From: Nilaparvata lugens
Taxonomy: Eukaryota; Arthropoda; Insecta; Hemiptera; Delphacidae
NCBI RefSeq assembly: GCF_014356525.2
Contig: NC_052518.1
Span: 10,994,874 to 11,058,873 of the forward strand
DNA length: 64,000 bases
Direction of reading: 5' to 3'
The position numbers and the translations under genes were made by a program. The notes under the pieces were generated by a model. The model was not told the DNA's origin, searched no databases, and saw only the letters and a list, made by a program, of their open reading frames with translations. The number at the start of each line of letters is the position of its first letter. The stretch's first letter is position 1. Positions 12,457-24,260 of the stretch are shown piece after piece.

Positions 12457-13049
12457 TCCGCGGTTGATAGTGAATCCAAATATGTTGAAGTTCAGCTTAT
12501 TGGCTAGGAGGTGCGTTGGTGCGTTAAAAAAAGGATTATAACTTTCCATACATGAGGTCAGAGATATTCGATTTTCAGTATTTTGTGTTCAAAAAGCGTG
12601 TAGTCCGAGTACATGATTCAATTTCAAATTTCTATCTTCATTGAAGGAGCAAGCCAATGGATGAAATTGATAATGATATCGAATATTGGATATCCATGGA
12701 AAATCCTGGAATCATGAGAGTATTTATAGCTACATTGTTAAATTGAGGCCGCAACTAACGATATATTGATGGGAAATTGTTAATGAATGGCCAGCTGGAA
12801 TAAAACAGGCGGGGTGAAAATTTTGTACAGTTTCTATTTTGGGCTCAGCTTTCAGGGCACTTTCACCCACGTATATTTTATGTGGATATTGATATTTATG
12901 AACATGAAGGGTGAGGTTACTGTAAGAACTCTGTTTTAAATTGATTGGTAAACTTGATTTAAATATCAGTTTCCTTCTCACTTTTTTCTCAAATTGATTA
13001 ACAGAGAGATTTTCACGCAGATTCGATTTAAAAATCTATCAACAACTAT
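12457..13049. other. no gene seen
   Basis: AT-rich, no domain in the ORF at 12730-12981, no repeat seen. Confidence 0.4.
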
Positions 13050-13187
13050 GATTAAACACATAATCATAAAACGATTAAACACATAATCATAAAATGATTA
13101 AACACATAATCATAAAATGATTAAACACATAATCATAAAATTATTAAACACATAATCATAAAATGGTTGAACAAATAATCATGAAAT
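13050..13187 (+). repeat. tandem array, 6 x 23 bp
   Basis: The unit GATTAAACACATAATCATAA plus AAT starts at 13050, 13073, 13096, 13119, 13142 and 13165. The last unit is the most diverged (GGTTGAACAAATAATCATGA). This is a short minisatellite. Confidence 0.95.
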
Positions 13188-13780
13188 GATTGGACTCACT
13201 TATTTCATTCCCGAATTTTGATTGCAAATTAGTCCAAAAGAGGCTATGATTTTCAGTGAATTTGTTGAAAATGTAAACGAAACAGATTTATTGATCTTTG
13301 GAAGTGATTGAGGTTTTCTATCTAGTGGCCTAACGTGTAGGCATATGGTACACGACTGCCACCCACAAGACAATCAAGGTAGAGTAGACTGCAAACTAAT
13401 TTTTTCCTGCCCACCAGATCCAATTTTCATTTGATTCCAGCTCAGCAATCCATAACGTTGAAAAATCAATCAACTTTGAACTTCCTTCAATGCATTCACC
13501 ATATTCAACAGTGTTTTTCAACGTTCTACTTACTTGTAGTCTTCAACTGAATCAAGTCCTCTTTTTGAAACTATAATACTACAGTATAATCTATAAATAA
13601 TATTTCAAATTCATTCCATGTATTATTACTACTTCAGTTTTTTCTTAATCCGAGCAGTTTTCTCAACAATTGTTTGGTAGTTGTGAGTTTAAAAGTATAG
13701 AATTAATGAGCACATGTACTTAGGAGATCTTTATGTCAATTCATCCTCCCTCAATCTATTTATTTCAAACAATACAATAC
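13188..13780. other. no gene seen
   Basis: AT-rich spacer between two arrays. No domain, TIR or array seen. Confidence 0.4.
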
Positions 13781-14045
13781 AAAGTAGAAACTTCGCAGTG
13801 AATTCAACTATGATTATATCTGATTGATTAATAATTCAATACAGTATACAAAGTAAAAGCTTCGCAGTGAATTCAACTATGATTATATCTGATTAATAAT
13901 ACCATAAAGTATGCAAAGTAAAAACTTCGCAGTGAATTCAACTATGATTATATTTGATTAATAATACCATACAGTATACAAAGTAAAAACTTCGCAGTGA
14001 ATTCAACTATGATTATACCTGATTCCTAATACCATACAGTATACT
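13781..14045 (+). repeat. tandem array, 4 x about 65 bp
   Basis: Units begin at AAAGTA(G/A)AA(A/G)CTTCGC at 13781, 13850, 13915 and 13980, so periods are 69, 65 and 65. Each carries CTTCGCAGTGAATTCAACTA and then TGATTATA(T/C)CTGATT. The first unit has an extra GATT. Non-coding. Confidence 0.95.
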
Positions 14046-15200
14046 GTAGTATTGTATCTTATCGTCGATAATACTAAACCAGTAAAGTAGAATATTGTTA
14101 TATTAAACATAGTAATTACGTATATCACGTACCGGTTGGTATATTAGAAGGCCTAGTTCGACCAAAATGCATTTCGGCCTATAGGAGAATACTACATATT
14201 AAAAGTCGTTGCACAAAACTACAATGTCATTGTCTATTGTCACCCTGCGTTCCATCGCAAATCCCCTGAAGGCTATTCTATTGACTCCAGGCTTTTCACA
14301 TTTCTCGAATGTGGGTACGATATGCTAGTTTTATTATTATTGTTGTTGTTAAGGAACGCGAGTTCATTGACATTGGTCGGAGTCCTACTTGCCGTCACTT
14401 TCTCACTGACTCATATTCACCTTCGAAACTGTATTAAAATTATTCATTGTGAGAATGTATTAATTAATTGGGACATCTAATTAATTAATTAATGGAAAAC
14501 CTCAGTATTGGTTGTTAATAAGGTGGCAGGATAGCATCGTAGAGTCCATGTTAGGTGTGTTCCGAACCACCGATAGAGCGATTTTTATTTCTTTCTCCAT
14601 AATAAGAGTTGGTAGATAATACCCGAATCGATGTTGGAAGTTGAAGAAGAGCTATCCCAAGTTAACTGAGCTAAGCTCTGTATCTTTTCTGCAATTCATT
14701 TCATTTTTTACCGTCCTTATCTCCTAGTACGACCACACTCCTTCTACATGCATATCTCTTCTGCTTATTTCCAGTCATAATTTAGTAGCAGTATAGTTTT
14801 GTTCAGAAGACGGTCTGAAAGCAAATGATTTTTGTCTCCGTCTGCGAACACACTCAAAGCACTGCTACAATTATGCTTCCTCTGGCTTCTCTTTCATTCC
14901 GATCCTTTTTTCAAATGAACTCCTCTGTAGTCTATTTTCAACAATTTGATTTTGCATGTAATGCTTCAATTGCCTCCCTGTAATAATTCTTTCCAATTTG
15001 TGTTTCTTTTATCGGATCTAAGCATGTTTCTTCATGAATGGTTGTATAGGGAGAATTGAGTGATTATTATCGAAAAATAATACATTTTTTACACGTTTCA
15101 TATCTCACAGTGCACAATTAACATTCGAAATGTCAGTGTTTGTATTGCATGAATAATATGATCGATTGGATACTAATTACTACTTGTATTCCTCATGTAT
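14046..15200. other. no gene seen
   Basis: Includes TTAATTAATTG and TTAATTAATTAATGG near 14459-14494. No recognisable coding segment. Confidence 0.4.
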
Positions 15201-15671
15201 CTCACATTTCTCATGATAATTATCATAGAATTTACTATATATGTATAATGAATGTATAATCATTCTCTGCACTCAAATGCACTCAATATAAAATATTTAT
15301 TATGATTCTTTGTTCTCGAATTTGAATCCATCACATCATGTTCTCTCATAGATAACCTAATATTATATATTAGTATTATAAATAAAAAAATAATAAAAAT
15401 CTCAATACCCTTTTTGAAACAACATGTTGTGATTAAATAATTCAAAAAGGGTACTGAGATTTTTATTTTTCTTTCTATTTTTATATAATACTAATATACT
15501 AATATATAATATTAGGTTATCAATGAGAGAACATGATGTGATGGATTCAAATTCGAGAACAAAGAATCATAATAATATTTTTTTATATTGAGTGCATTTG
15601 AGTGCAGAGAATGATTATACATTCATTATACATATATAGTAAATTCTATGAAAGTATCATGGGAAATGTGA
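15201..15671. repeat. 470-bp palindrome inside an AAAGGGTACT element
   Basis: The arms pair from CTCACATTTCTCATGATA at the left to TATCATGGGAAATGTGA at the right. The arms include CTCTGCACTCAAATGCACTC, TTCTCGAATTTGAATCCATC and GATAACCTAATATTATATAT with their complements. The centre is near 15430. The block from 15424 (CATGTTGTGATTAAAT, AAAGGGTACTGAGATTTTTA) matches the simple repeat at 2870-2925. That repeat's GTAGCCCTATACAGAAAAGA end resumes at 15689, so about 230 bp of arm sequence splits it. Confidence 0.85.
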
Positions 15672-17534
15672 AATTTTTATTACAAGTAGCCCTATACAGA
15701 AAAGAGATAGTATTATATATTATTAATATTGTATATTTGCCTAATTAAGATTTTACATTGTTTGTTGAATATGTGGAAAGGTGTACTCTACTTTGTGTTT
15801 TTTTCAAGTTTCTCTTCAAGTTGATGTTGTATGTTGAATTTTGATAGACATTGGAAAATCATCAAATCAGTCAGTTCCAATAAGAACTCTCACTTTGAAT
15901 TTGAAGTGAAAATAAAAAATTGTGACATGAGTAGTCTACAAAAAGAGTAAACTACTATTCAAGAGTTCCTTGCACTATTAGCTAGTTCCGTCCAATGACT
16001 CACACTCATTCAAAGATGCTAATTTTCTGGTGAAACTTACATTTCTCAAAGGCTACTGTAACGAACTGATTGTAAATATTCATGTAGACATTCAGACGGC
16101 TGTTCATTGATAGAAGTTTGAATAAATTTCCGAATTGACGGAAATTGGTATTGGAAAATTGTTACATTGACTCACAGATAGGTGACAGGTGTATAAATCT
16201 CACCTTTTGAATATTAGCATTTTATGCTCCATAGAATAGCCAATCTATTTCCTGTTCCATAGAACAGTAAATCTATCCTAAAACTAATATAAGAATTGTT
16301 TAATCTAGATGAAAGACATTAATAATTCTGCAACTATAACTGATGTTTCTAAATGTCTGAATGTATCTTGGTCCAATTGAATCTAAATTTGGCCCAATTC
16401 CTGACTCATTTTAAAAAACTTCACATCTTACACTAGGGGATGAGAAATAATGTAATCAGTGAATTCCTCCTCGTTCTTTGGTCGCTGTACCTCTCTCTCG
16501 ATCAGCAACTAGAACGATACCAGTGTTAATTTGCTGTCAATCTGCCTTTGGAATAATACCGCAGAGCTGACATGAATCAACCGCGGAAAAGAAAAATGCG
16601 ATTTTCTCAATAACCTGAGTTTGGATTTGTCGTGTGATTGTCATAAATCAGAGTATTTTGAGGCTCTTCGGTTTACCAATGTAATTGCAATATCTACCTA
16701 ATCGTATCTGAGCATTTGAATCTCTGTACGCTAGTCAACAGTAATACATTTTTTTGAATAATGAATTTCATAAATAAGATTGAATTATACGATCTGGACC
16801 TCATAAACTCATAATCAACTTGATAAAATATTTTCAAATATATCCTACAGATCCATTTATGGAAATTACATTCTTATCTATTTTTTGATGCCTGGTCTTC
16901 GACTTGGTATTTTGTGATTATATGGGAAAATGATATAAAACTATTATATACGAGAAATTGCTCGTATCATACATTTATTTATTTCACATTTATACACATG
17001 TACATACATTTATTGGTATTATATTATTATCAATAACCCTAACTGTCTAATCGGTGATCAAGCTTGTTTAATCCTTGACAATCATACAATAGAGACATCT
17101 ACCTTTCAAAATAGTAATTTATTAATGATTTGTATTGATGAAGCATAAAGATCCTCTTTTATACGTTACCCTTGTTCAAAATGAGTTCATTGCAATTTCA
17201 ATTTATTCCGATCGATTCTCATTTTATGCTACCAATGATATCCGTTCTTGTTTTTTCAAGATAGTAAAATAAGGGTGGGATTGAGAAATTTGGCGTCCCT
17301 AACTTTTCGTACCACTAAGACTAATGTCTGATTAATATTAGTAATAGAACTTCTCCCCTAAAACAATTTGTAAAAATCTATAGTAGGCCTATTATATAAA
17401 TTGCTTAGTCTGACTATAGTATAAGTTCGATCCAATGCTACTCATCTTGATCATAATTGAATGAAAATTTTTTGGTGAAAACTTGATAAATTATTGCTAT
17501 CTGGGATGTTGAAAAATAGCTTTTCAAAAATTAC
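15672..17534. other. no gene; one probable retroposon tail
   Basis: The end of the interrupted AAAGGGTACT element (GTAGCCCTATACAG) is at 15689-15705. At 16970-17060, ATACATTTATTTATTTCACA followed by ACATGTACATACATTTATTG looks like a reverse-oriented retroposon 3' end. No coding region recognised. Confidence 0.4.
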
Positions 17535-17686
17535 GATTGTATTTATCGTAAATAATGTTGTATCAATTGTAATCCTTTTTGAACAAATTCAAATTTCATG
17601 GAAGCTGAGCCTGCACCTCATTTAATAATAAATTATCTATTCCCAAATTCTCAAAATATTTCAAGGGAAACAACATTGCTTATTCT
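17535..17686 (+). repeat. spaced direct repeat, left copy (partner 19355)
   Basis: Blocks GATTGTATTTATCGTAAATA, GAGCCTGCACCTCATTTAAT and TTCAAGGGAAACAACATT recur in the same order and orientation 1,820 bp downstream. The copies differ by a short indel (CATGGAAG present only here) and a few substitutions. Neither copy has clear TG...CA ends, so LTR status is not supported. Confidence 0.85.
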
Positions 17687-19354
17687 AATGAACATTGAAA
17701 TCAGAATGTCTTGTTAGCCTGATTTTTTCAGTCAATCCAAAAAATATGTTGACAATAGGCTTAGAATTATTGATCTTCATCATTATCACGCATACTTGGA
17801 GGCACCAGGAATTTGAATAGAAAAGAATCAAATTGATAGTTGAAAAAGTTCTATTCCACCACTGCGGCTGAAAATCCATTGAATTCATTGTAGGTGGAAA
17901 TAATTCGAAGGCCCTATTCGTCGGAGAGAAATTTTCACTCGTTCATATCACCAATATGAAAAAGGGCTTGATTAAAATCATCCGGAAGGGTGGGCGAAGA
18001 GCTATAGAGTGATGGTGAGGGTTGATTCGCATTGTCGACAACACAGGATGCAGTAATCTTCCGCTTTGAAAACTGGAGAGAGATCCGCATGAAACAAAAA
18101 GGGTATAACAAAGCATCCAAGCGTGTTTGCTCAAAGTGGCTCTCAAAAAAAATATTTGCGAATAAAGACGATTGTTACCCTTTTGAACAATATTCCAATA
18201 GTCTGTTGAATTTCATAATATTGTTCGAATTTAATTAATATTTTTCGCTTTTAAAATGATACGACTGACAGAACAGTCATTCTTTCTTAATTCTGTCAAT
18301 AACAGAGAAAGAACTCTAAAAAAAACTTTCAATCAAGTTCAACACTCAAAAGACAGACTATTATTTACTTTATATCCATCCTGTATTCAACAAATCTATC
18401 AATAACTGAAATTCTTATTTTGAATGAAGAGATGAAAATGTGTTATCATGTATGTGTTATTATGTGTAGGCTATACTAATAAATGATTAGTAATAATCAT
18501 GTATTTGATTATAACAAATTATATCAATATATTAGTTATAATATTTTAATTAATATATGATTATAATACATGGTTGTAATTAGTATTGTTTTTTATTACT
18601 CAAGTTCAATACATTCTTTTCATAGCTTTGTTCTACTAATAGTGTTTATTCTAGCGCCTGAATAACACCCATCAAACATTGTGAAATAAATCTCCGCCAG
18701 ACAGTATTCAAAGTCAATGGACCGAACATAGTGCCTTTAAATAGTGTCCATCTATATCAACAAAAATAAACTACCAAGCAACTTAAGATGAATGAATTCA
18801 CAAATGAATGAAAGGTTGAAATACTACAAATTCCTTACAATACTCTGAATGAAAGTTTTCTACGGTAGTCAGTTTTACGTTATTTCCTGCCTTTTTGCTT
18901 TCTATTTGACACTCAAATTTGTATTGTTTGTCACTTTCATTTTCAAAACTTATCCTGTTTGAATGGGGATGGCAAATGTGTATCGAGGAGTTGAAGGTCG
19001 TTCATTTCAAGGCAGAGCTCTGCTAGAATGGTTTTCTACCTGCTCAGGAGTCAGTAAACTTTACACATGTGCATTCCTAGAATTTCCAGGTATAGGAACC
19101 ATGTCCTAACTACACCCTCTGCTATAGGATATTCGGAACACCCCAGGGCCTTTTGTAGTCGTTGCGTACGTACATTCGCGTACTCGAGTTTACTATTGTC
19201 AACGACCTACTTCCAATTCTTTTCAAAGTCGTCTTTCCCAAGGCATATAGAGTAAACTTCAACAGTACCATGTCTTTTGCCATTCCGTTACACCACTTTC
19301 TAGTTTACAAGGGTGATTCCAAAAGTAAAGTTGCCACTTAAATAATTCAATGTG
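17687..19354. other. DNA between the two direct repeats; no gene seen
   Basis: Two overlapping minus-strand ORFs at 17935-18146 and small plus ORFs have no recognisable domain. There is no gag/pol-like reading frame, primer-binding site or polypurine tract that would mark an LTR element. Confidence 0.4.
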
Positions 19355-19497
19355 GATTGTATTTATCGTAAATAATGTTGTATCAATTGTAATCCTTTTT
19401 AAACAAATTCAAATTTCTGAGCCTGCACCTCGTTTAATAATAATCTATTAATTCCCAAATTCTCAAAATATTTCAAGGGAAACAACATTACTTATTC
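19355..19497 (+). repeat. spaced direct repeat, right copy (partner 17535)
   Basis: Diverged copy of 17535-17686 in the same orientation: GATTGTATTTATCGTAAATA, TGAGCCTGCACCTCGTTTAA, CAAGGGAAACAACATTACTT. See the left copy. Confidence 0.85.
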
Positions 19498-19544
19498 ATT
19501 TCATAAGCAACTAAGTAATGAAAACTGAAAAGTCTTTTAAAGAT

Positions 19545-19665
19545 CAAATCAAATCGTTTATTTCACAAAAAATATATACAGAATACAACAAAAAGGACAA
19601 CAACTTTGTGCTACACGTCGGCAAAAGAAAACTTGTACGCCGACGTGGAGTCTTAATATATCTTA
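19545..19665 (-). mobile_element. 3' end of a non-LTR retroposon (minus)
   Basis: GATCAAATCAAATCGTTTAT then TTCACAAAAAATATATACAG is, on the minus strand, a polyadenylation-like AATAAA followed by a GATTT-type tail. Downstream, a short hairpin with CACGTCGGC and GCCGACGTG arms (19615-19646) lies in the retained 3' UTR. No coding part remains. Confidence 0.5.
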
Positions 19666-20322
19666 TTCACTTCTACATTAATATTAATATAAAAAATATT
19701 ATAATATAGGCTTACAATAATTAACATTCAACCAACTCAATATTCCATTCTAAGAAATAACAATAATTAAAAATATACATAAAGCTGAATTTTAAATTCA
19801 TACATTCAATATCATAGCAAATCATTAATTGAATAGAAATAATTTTCTTTCACCCAGGTATGGAGTTCTTTTATTTTAGGCTTCTTTATCAACCATCTAG
19901 AACAAGAATACGATCTACAATATACCAATATACTGAAAATATTTAGTAACAGTAAATCTTGTTTTGGCTGTAATTGAGTTAATATTTTCATAATTTAACT
20001 ATAAATACCTGTGTATCTGGTATTGATTGCTGTGATCATTATGATTTCTGATAATTTCTCCTTAATACAGATTCGACAGTGTATTGTGCAGGAAGTAAAA
20101 AATATTATTTATAAAATGGTGGTGTTCATATCTTGAGAGTAACTACCATACGGACTGCAATACCAGAAATGAAATATTACTATACTCGTGGTAAAACTAA
20201 CTGATTGCCGTGATTACGAATAATTTTGCATAATTCATTAAAATGACTGGAATAAAAAATGCATTTCTTCGCCGAAATTCACTCATTTATATTAGTTTGT
20301 TGAATCTAATATGTAATACCTC
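19666..20322. other. no gene seen
   Basis: Strongly AT-rich with many short AT palindromes. No coding signal. Confidence 0.4.
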
Positions 20323-20423
20323 TCAAGCTTCCAAAGATAATCTTTGAAAAGTTTGGTGATGAGCTATTATTTCCTCGAAACCCCATCTGGAACCATGTTC
20401 TCTAATCCAATTAACAACCTCTG
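20323..20423 (-). other. candidate terminal exon, unidentified protein
   Basis: On the minus strand a good acceptor (TTATTTTGAAGTATTTTCCAG) ends at 20424. It is followed by 33 open codons and a TGA at 20323. The peptide contains EVVNWIREHGSRWGFEE. The upstream part of the same ORF reaches 20547 without a stop. I do not recognise the protein. The W-I-x-E-H-G-x-x-W spacing faintly recalls a BH2 segment but is one residue off and the flanks do not agree, so I assign nothing. No AATAAA follows closely. It could be chance. Confidence 0.2.
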
Positions 20424-20547
20424 CTGGAAAATACTTCAAAATAAGACTAAACAATTCGCTTACAAACAACTCGTCAACAGCTGTGACCACGTGTATGTGG
20501 ATGTGTAAACACGGGATTGCCGAGCTGCATACGTCACAATCGTCCAA

Positions 20548-21384
20548 CTTGATACACTAATTTTGTCCTGGATTCATAAATTTTGTGAACACTAATTTAG
20601 ATTTGATTTTGAGCAGTGAACAGATTGAAATTTCCATTTTGTTAATGATATTCTTTAGATTTCCCTCTACAATACAATACTTTCAGAGGAATAGATTTTA
20701 CCCTCCAATAACACGGAGAACATTGCAAAAAACTTCAAGATTTGCACTTTTGAGAAACTCAAGGTGTAAATATTGTGAACTCAGCTGTATTCCATGTTCC
20801 TGTGTTATCTTTTCTCTAAACACGATTGCAAGTAATGATAAAACAAAGTATTCAAGAATATTTTCACATGCATTTGCAAGTAATACAATGAAGCTGTCAA
20901 TGTTCCTTCAGATATGCTTTGTTCTGTATCTCTAAAAGTTTATCGTTGCTCACATCATGCAGTATGAATATATTCTGATAAAAATATCTCTTCGTGCAAC
21001 ATGCTCTTATTACAAGTGCATTCCTATTGTATGAGGGATGAACTTTCGAGTTGAAAAGGTCTCCCTGCCTTACTAGCTATTTAGCATTTTAAACTTTAAA
21101 TTTGTTATTTTCTCCACATGTCGTGACTAAACTATCGAGTAACACGTGTCGAAAGTACACATAGAATCGTCAATAAATATATATGTAACAAGGCTATGAG
21201 GAAGTTGTCAACTTCTTGAAAAGTATTCCTACATTCTAACAGAAGTCTTCATTGTTCTCTCTTTAATTTTAACGTTCATTTTTATAAAATATATTTAATT
21301 ATTCTGTGTCAATCGTCATCCACGTTCCAGTTATTCATTTGGAATTTCATCGGATAATATTTCAATATTCTGGGATATTGAATA
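20548..21384. other. no gene seen
   Basis: The plus-strand ORF at 20585-20935 (116 codons) is AT-rich and low in recognisable motifs. I regard it as chance. Confidence 0.35.
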
Positions 21385-21521
21385 GTGAAGTGAATAACTA
21401 CAAGACTTTTCCTATTTCGGACTGTGTGTAACCTTATCTAAATTTGGGAGAGGAATAGCACAAGGTTACCTTATTTTCCTCTACTTATCATTTTTGATGA
21501 TGTACTTATTGTATGAATCAA
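21385..21521 (+). repeat. dispersed repeat (inverted partner 37411-37533)
   Basis: GTGAATAACTACAAGACTT, CCTATTTCGGAC, AAGGTTACCTTA and TGTACTTATTGTATGAATCA all recur in reverse complement at 37411-37533. This looks like a retroposon 3' UTR, with the plus strand as sense and a tail after 21520. Confidence 0.75.
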
Positions 21522-22335
21522 CAAAACAATAATATCCATTCCTCATGAATTGATTAGTGACTATTCTTCTCAAAGCCTTACACAGTGAAAAATATTTTGT
21601 TTGAGAATTTATCAAAAATGTGTTTCAAAACTTAGATTAAACGTGCAGAAAACGAGAGCGTCGTTGGTTTCAAAAAGTATTTCGTTTATCTTAGATTGTC
21701 TCATTCATTTTCGGCTGGCTTTAGTGGATAATATCTGATGTTGGAGGACTGAAGATTCTATCTCATCCTATTCATATAATCCAAGGAGGTCAGTCTGTTT
21801 CTCCTTTATGACAGAGTCATAATATTTCTTCTAGCTCTGAGATGAAACGCAGGATTTGCCTCTGAGGAATTTCCCCATTGTGGAAGATCTCATATTCTTC
21901 TATCTCCGTCATTTTTATATGTATCATCTTCTCAATCTTCATTCTTTTATCATCTTTCATCCTTTAGCATGCATTAATAGGTTCAAGTGATTAATCCAAC
22001 TCACCAATGAGAGAGTAGCAATTTTGTGTCATGACAACAGTCAATAGTTTAGAAAGATTTAGTAAGATTCAGAAAATCATGTGTTAAACGCAACTGCTGA
22101 ATAGTAAGAAAGTAGCAATTTAGTGTACGTGGAAATAGTCAATGGTTGTTGAGTCAGTGAATAGTAGTTGGTAGTTCAGACTAATCAAAAGCATTCAATG
22201 GAGGGACTTCATTAACATGACGAGAGCCAATTAGAGTCAAGTAAAAGCAAATTGATAAATCATGAGATAGACAATAAGATTAGAATTCTTTATTTAGAGA
22301 AAGAGGGAGAAACAATGAGATTGATTGATTATTTG
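21522..22335. other. no gene seen
   Basis: AT-rich; no domain or TIR pair. GAGAGTAGCAATTT (22011) and AGAAAGTAGCAATTTAG (22108) hint at an old duplication. Confidence 0.4.
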
Positions 22336-22374
22336 CCTTTATTAGGGCGGAGTTAGGACTCTGCCAGACAACCC
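22336..22374 (-). mobile_element. retroposon 3' end (minus), short
   Basis: GCCTTTATTAGGGCGGAGTT followed by AGGACTCTGCCAGACAACCC is the reverse-complement layout of the 3' end at 12361-12430 (CCTAAC, then GGAATAAAATAAAGGC). It is preceded by TTGATTGATTATTT, the reversed tail, and ends at the GA microsatellite. Confidence 0.5.

Positions 22375-22408
<34 letters not shown>
22375..22408 (+). repeat. GA microsatellite
   Basis: Uninterrupted GA dinucleotides for about 34 bp between two retroposon tails. Confidence 0.95.
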
Positions 22409-22409
<1 letters not shown>

Positions 22410-22411
<2 letters not shown>

Positions 22412-22480
22412 ATTGATTCTACTTTATTTATGTAGATTACAATATATACTGGCTTATACACTTATATACAAAATCATTTC
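22410..22480 (-). mobile_element. retroposon 3' end (minus), partner at 37095
   Basis: ACTTTATTTATGTAGATTAC followed by CTGGCTTATACACTTATATA matches TTCTTTATTTATGTATGTTA and CTGGCTTATACACTAATTTA at 37110-37150. A shared sequence next to an AT-rich tail fits two copies of one retroposon family. Confidence 0.6.
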
Positions 22481-23174
22481 TGATGCAATGTTTATGAAGG
22501 CGTTCATGTGTAATTCACTTAAATCTGAAGATTAATAGTATTATCACTGCTTTGGAAATTCGCATATAGTTTTGTATTTATATTGGCTTCGTTCATTGAA
22601 ATTCACGGCTAACGCTGAGCCAAATTTTATTCAACCGATACAAAATCGCATCGGTTTTCATCCTCCTCTCGCTTTTTTCCGGTGGGGTTTAATCACTGAA
22701 GAGGAGATGAATTCTGTTTTAAAAGTGGAAATCACCATATAGTCATGCTCTGATTGATTTTTCGAGTTATTTTCAGAATTCTTCAATCATTCTAGTTATA
22801 CTGGCTCGATGATGTTGTAACCAAAGAAAAGCAGAATATTTTCATTGTCTAAAATACTCTTTTGCATACTAAATATAAAATTGAATAATATTCTTAGAAT
22901 AGAAATATACTGAATAAAATATTGTAATGATTTGGACACTATAATGAATTTTAGAAGAGTTGCAGGTGTTGGTCAATAGATGGTATATTTGGGCAGGAAT
23001 ACGAGGTAAACGAATGATTGGAAAAAGAGGAAAGCGTAGAGGACACAAAAGAGAAAAGAATGGTTCTCTAGCTAGGTTGTCTGGGGGAAGATATCTATTC
23101 TTCTGTATAGCATGGGTGACCGGTCCGGTAGGAAAGCCATGGGTCTGATAAACAGCCGTGAAGAATATTATGAA
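22481..23174. other. no gene seen
   Basis: No domain, array or TIR recognised. The ORF at 22960-23148 is basic and purine-rich and grades into the minisatellite. Confidence 0.4.
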
Positions 23175-23530
23175 AAGAGTGGAGAAATAATAAGCAAAGT
23201 AATAAGTAAAAGAATTGGAAAGAGAACAAACTATAAGTAGAAATAATAAGCAACTTGATAAGTGTATAAAAGGAAAGTAGAAATAACAAGCAAACTAGGA
23301 ATGAAGAAGAGTGAAAAGAAAGAAGGAATAATAAGCAACATGATAAAAATGTGAAGAGAATAGTGGAAATAATAAGTCAAGTGATTGACTGTGGAATGGA
23401 GAAACCAAAAAGGGAAATAAGAAATAATAAGCAACGTAATAAAACCAAGAAGGGAAGAACGAAAAGAAGAAATAATAAGCAGAGTGATAAAACCAAGAAA
23501 AGGAACAGCAATAGTAATAAAAATAACACC
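23175..23530 (+). repeat. degenerate purine-rich minisatellite, about 7 units
   Basis: GAAATAATAAGCAA(C/A) recurs with variations near 23183, 23241, 23281, 23326, 23364, 23419 and 23469, each followed by variable AAGG/GAAG-rich DNA (period about 40-60). The open minus-strand frames (for example 23295-23669, rich in F and Y) are by-products of this repeat. Confidence 0.8.
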
Positions 23531-24255
23531 TACAACATAAAAGAAGCAGACGAAATTCACCAGAAATATATTTTCGGGAATGAAAGCCTTGAAAGGACCT
23601 CCCTTTCAATGTCACTATTGTCAACTTCAAGCTTTCTCCAGAGACATCCACTTGCAAGTTATACATCAAGCACTTCTCCTCAACAATATAGGGATATTTC
23701 GTATTGAGGTTAGAAATATAAACTTAAATTATTCATTACTGGTTACAAATAGCAATCATCTTCTTTATGCATGTTGTGACATATTTATTTTTCTGACAAT
23801 AAATCCTCAATACCAACTTTCTATCCATCAATAATAAAATGATTCATGTACGGTAATATAAATTCGATCTAAGAAATGAATAAATGTATAATCTTCAAAC
23901 TCCTTATCAATATATTATTCCCTGGTCAAAATTATTCGTTTTCGTTGTGAAGGACACCACATTTTTCGTTCACAGAAGCAGAAATGCAGCTGTAAAAGGT
24001 TGATGCGTGCTTGCTATAGTACAAGTTATTAGCCAGCTGGCTATATAGTAACAAGTAACAGATGGGCCTAATATTCAGTTCCAGTTACAAGGATGTATGA
24101 AGAAACAGGACTCGAGTGTTTTATAACAGACTGTGGAGAATCTTATTAACGACGCGTAATATGAACTGAATATTATTTATGTCTGATTCGAAATCCCAAT
24201 TTATTCCAACAATCAAGTCTGACGATAAGCATAGGTTGTTGAATTTCAAGCAGCG
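23531..24255. other. no gene seen
   Basis: Nothing recognised apart from the weakly duplicated CTCCTTATCAATATATTATT-type AT-rich sequence. Confidence 0.35.
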
Positions 24256-24260
24256 TACAC

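Noticed and set aside
13050..13187. CRISPR-like array
   Set aside because: The 23-bp units are directly adjacent with no spacers, and the genome is eukaryotic.
17535..19497. A complete LTR retrotransposon
   Set aside because: No gag/pol frames, no TG...CA repeat ends, no primer-binding site or polypurine tract seen. Kept only as spaced direct repeats.
20585..20935. 116-codon plus-strand ORF
   Set aside because: AT-driven residue content, no domain and no splice or start context. Treated as chance.
23231..23669. Minus-strand ORFs rich in F, Y and L resembling membrane proteins
   Set aside because: They are antisense to the purine-rich minisatellite; hydrophobicity follows from the T/C-rich strand.
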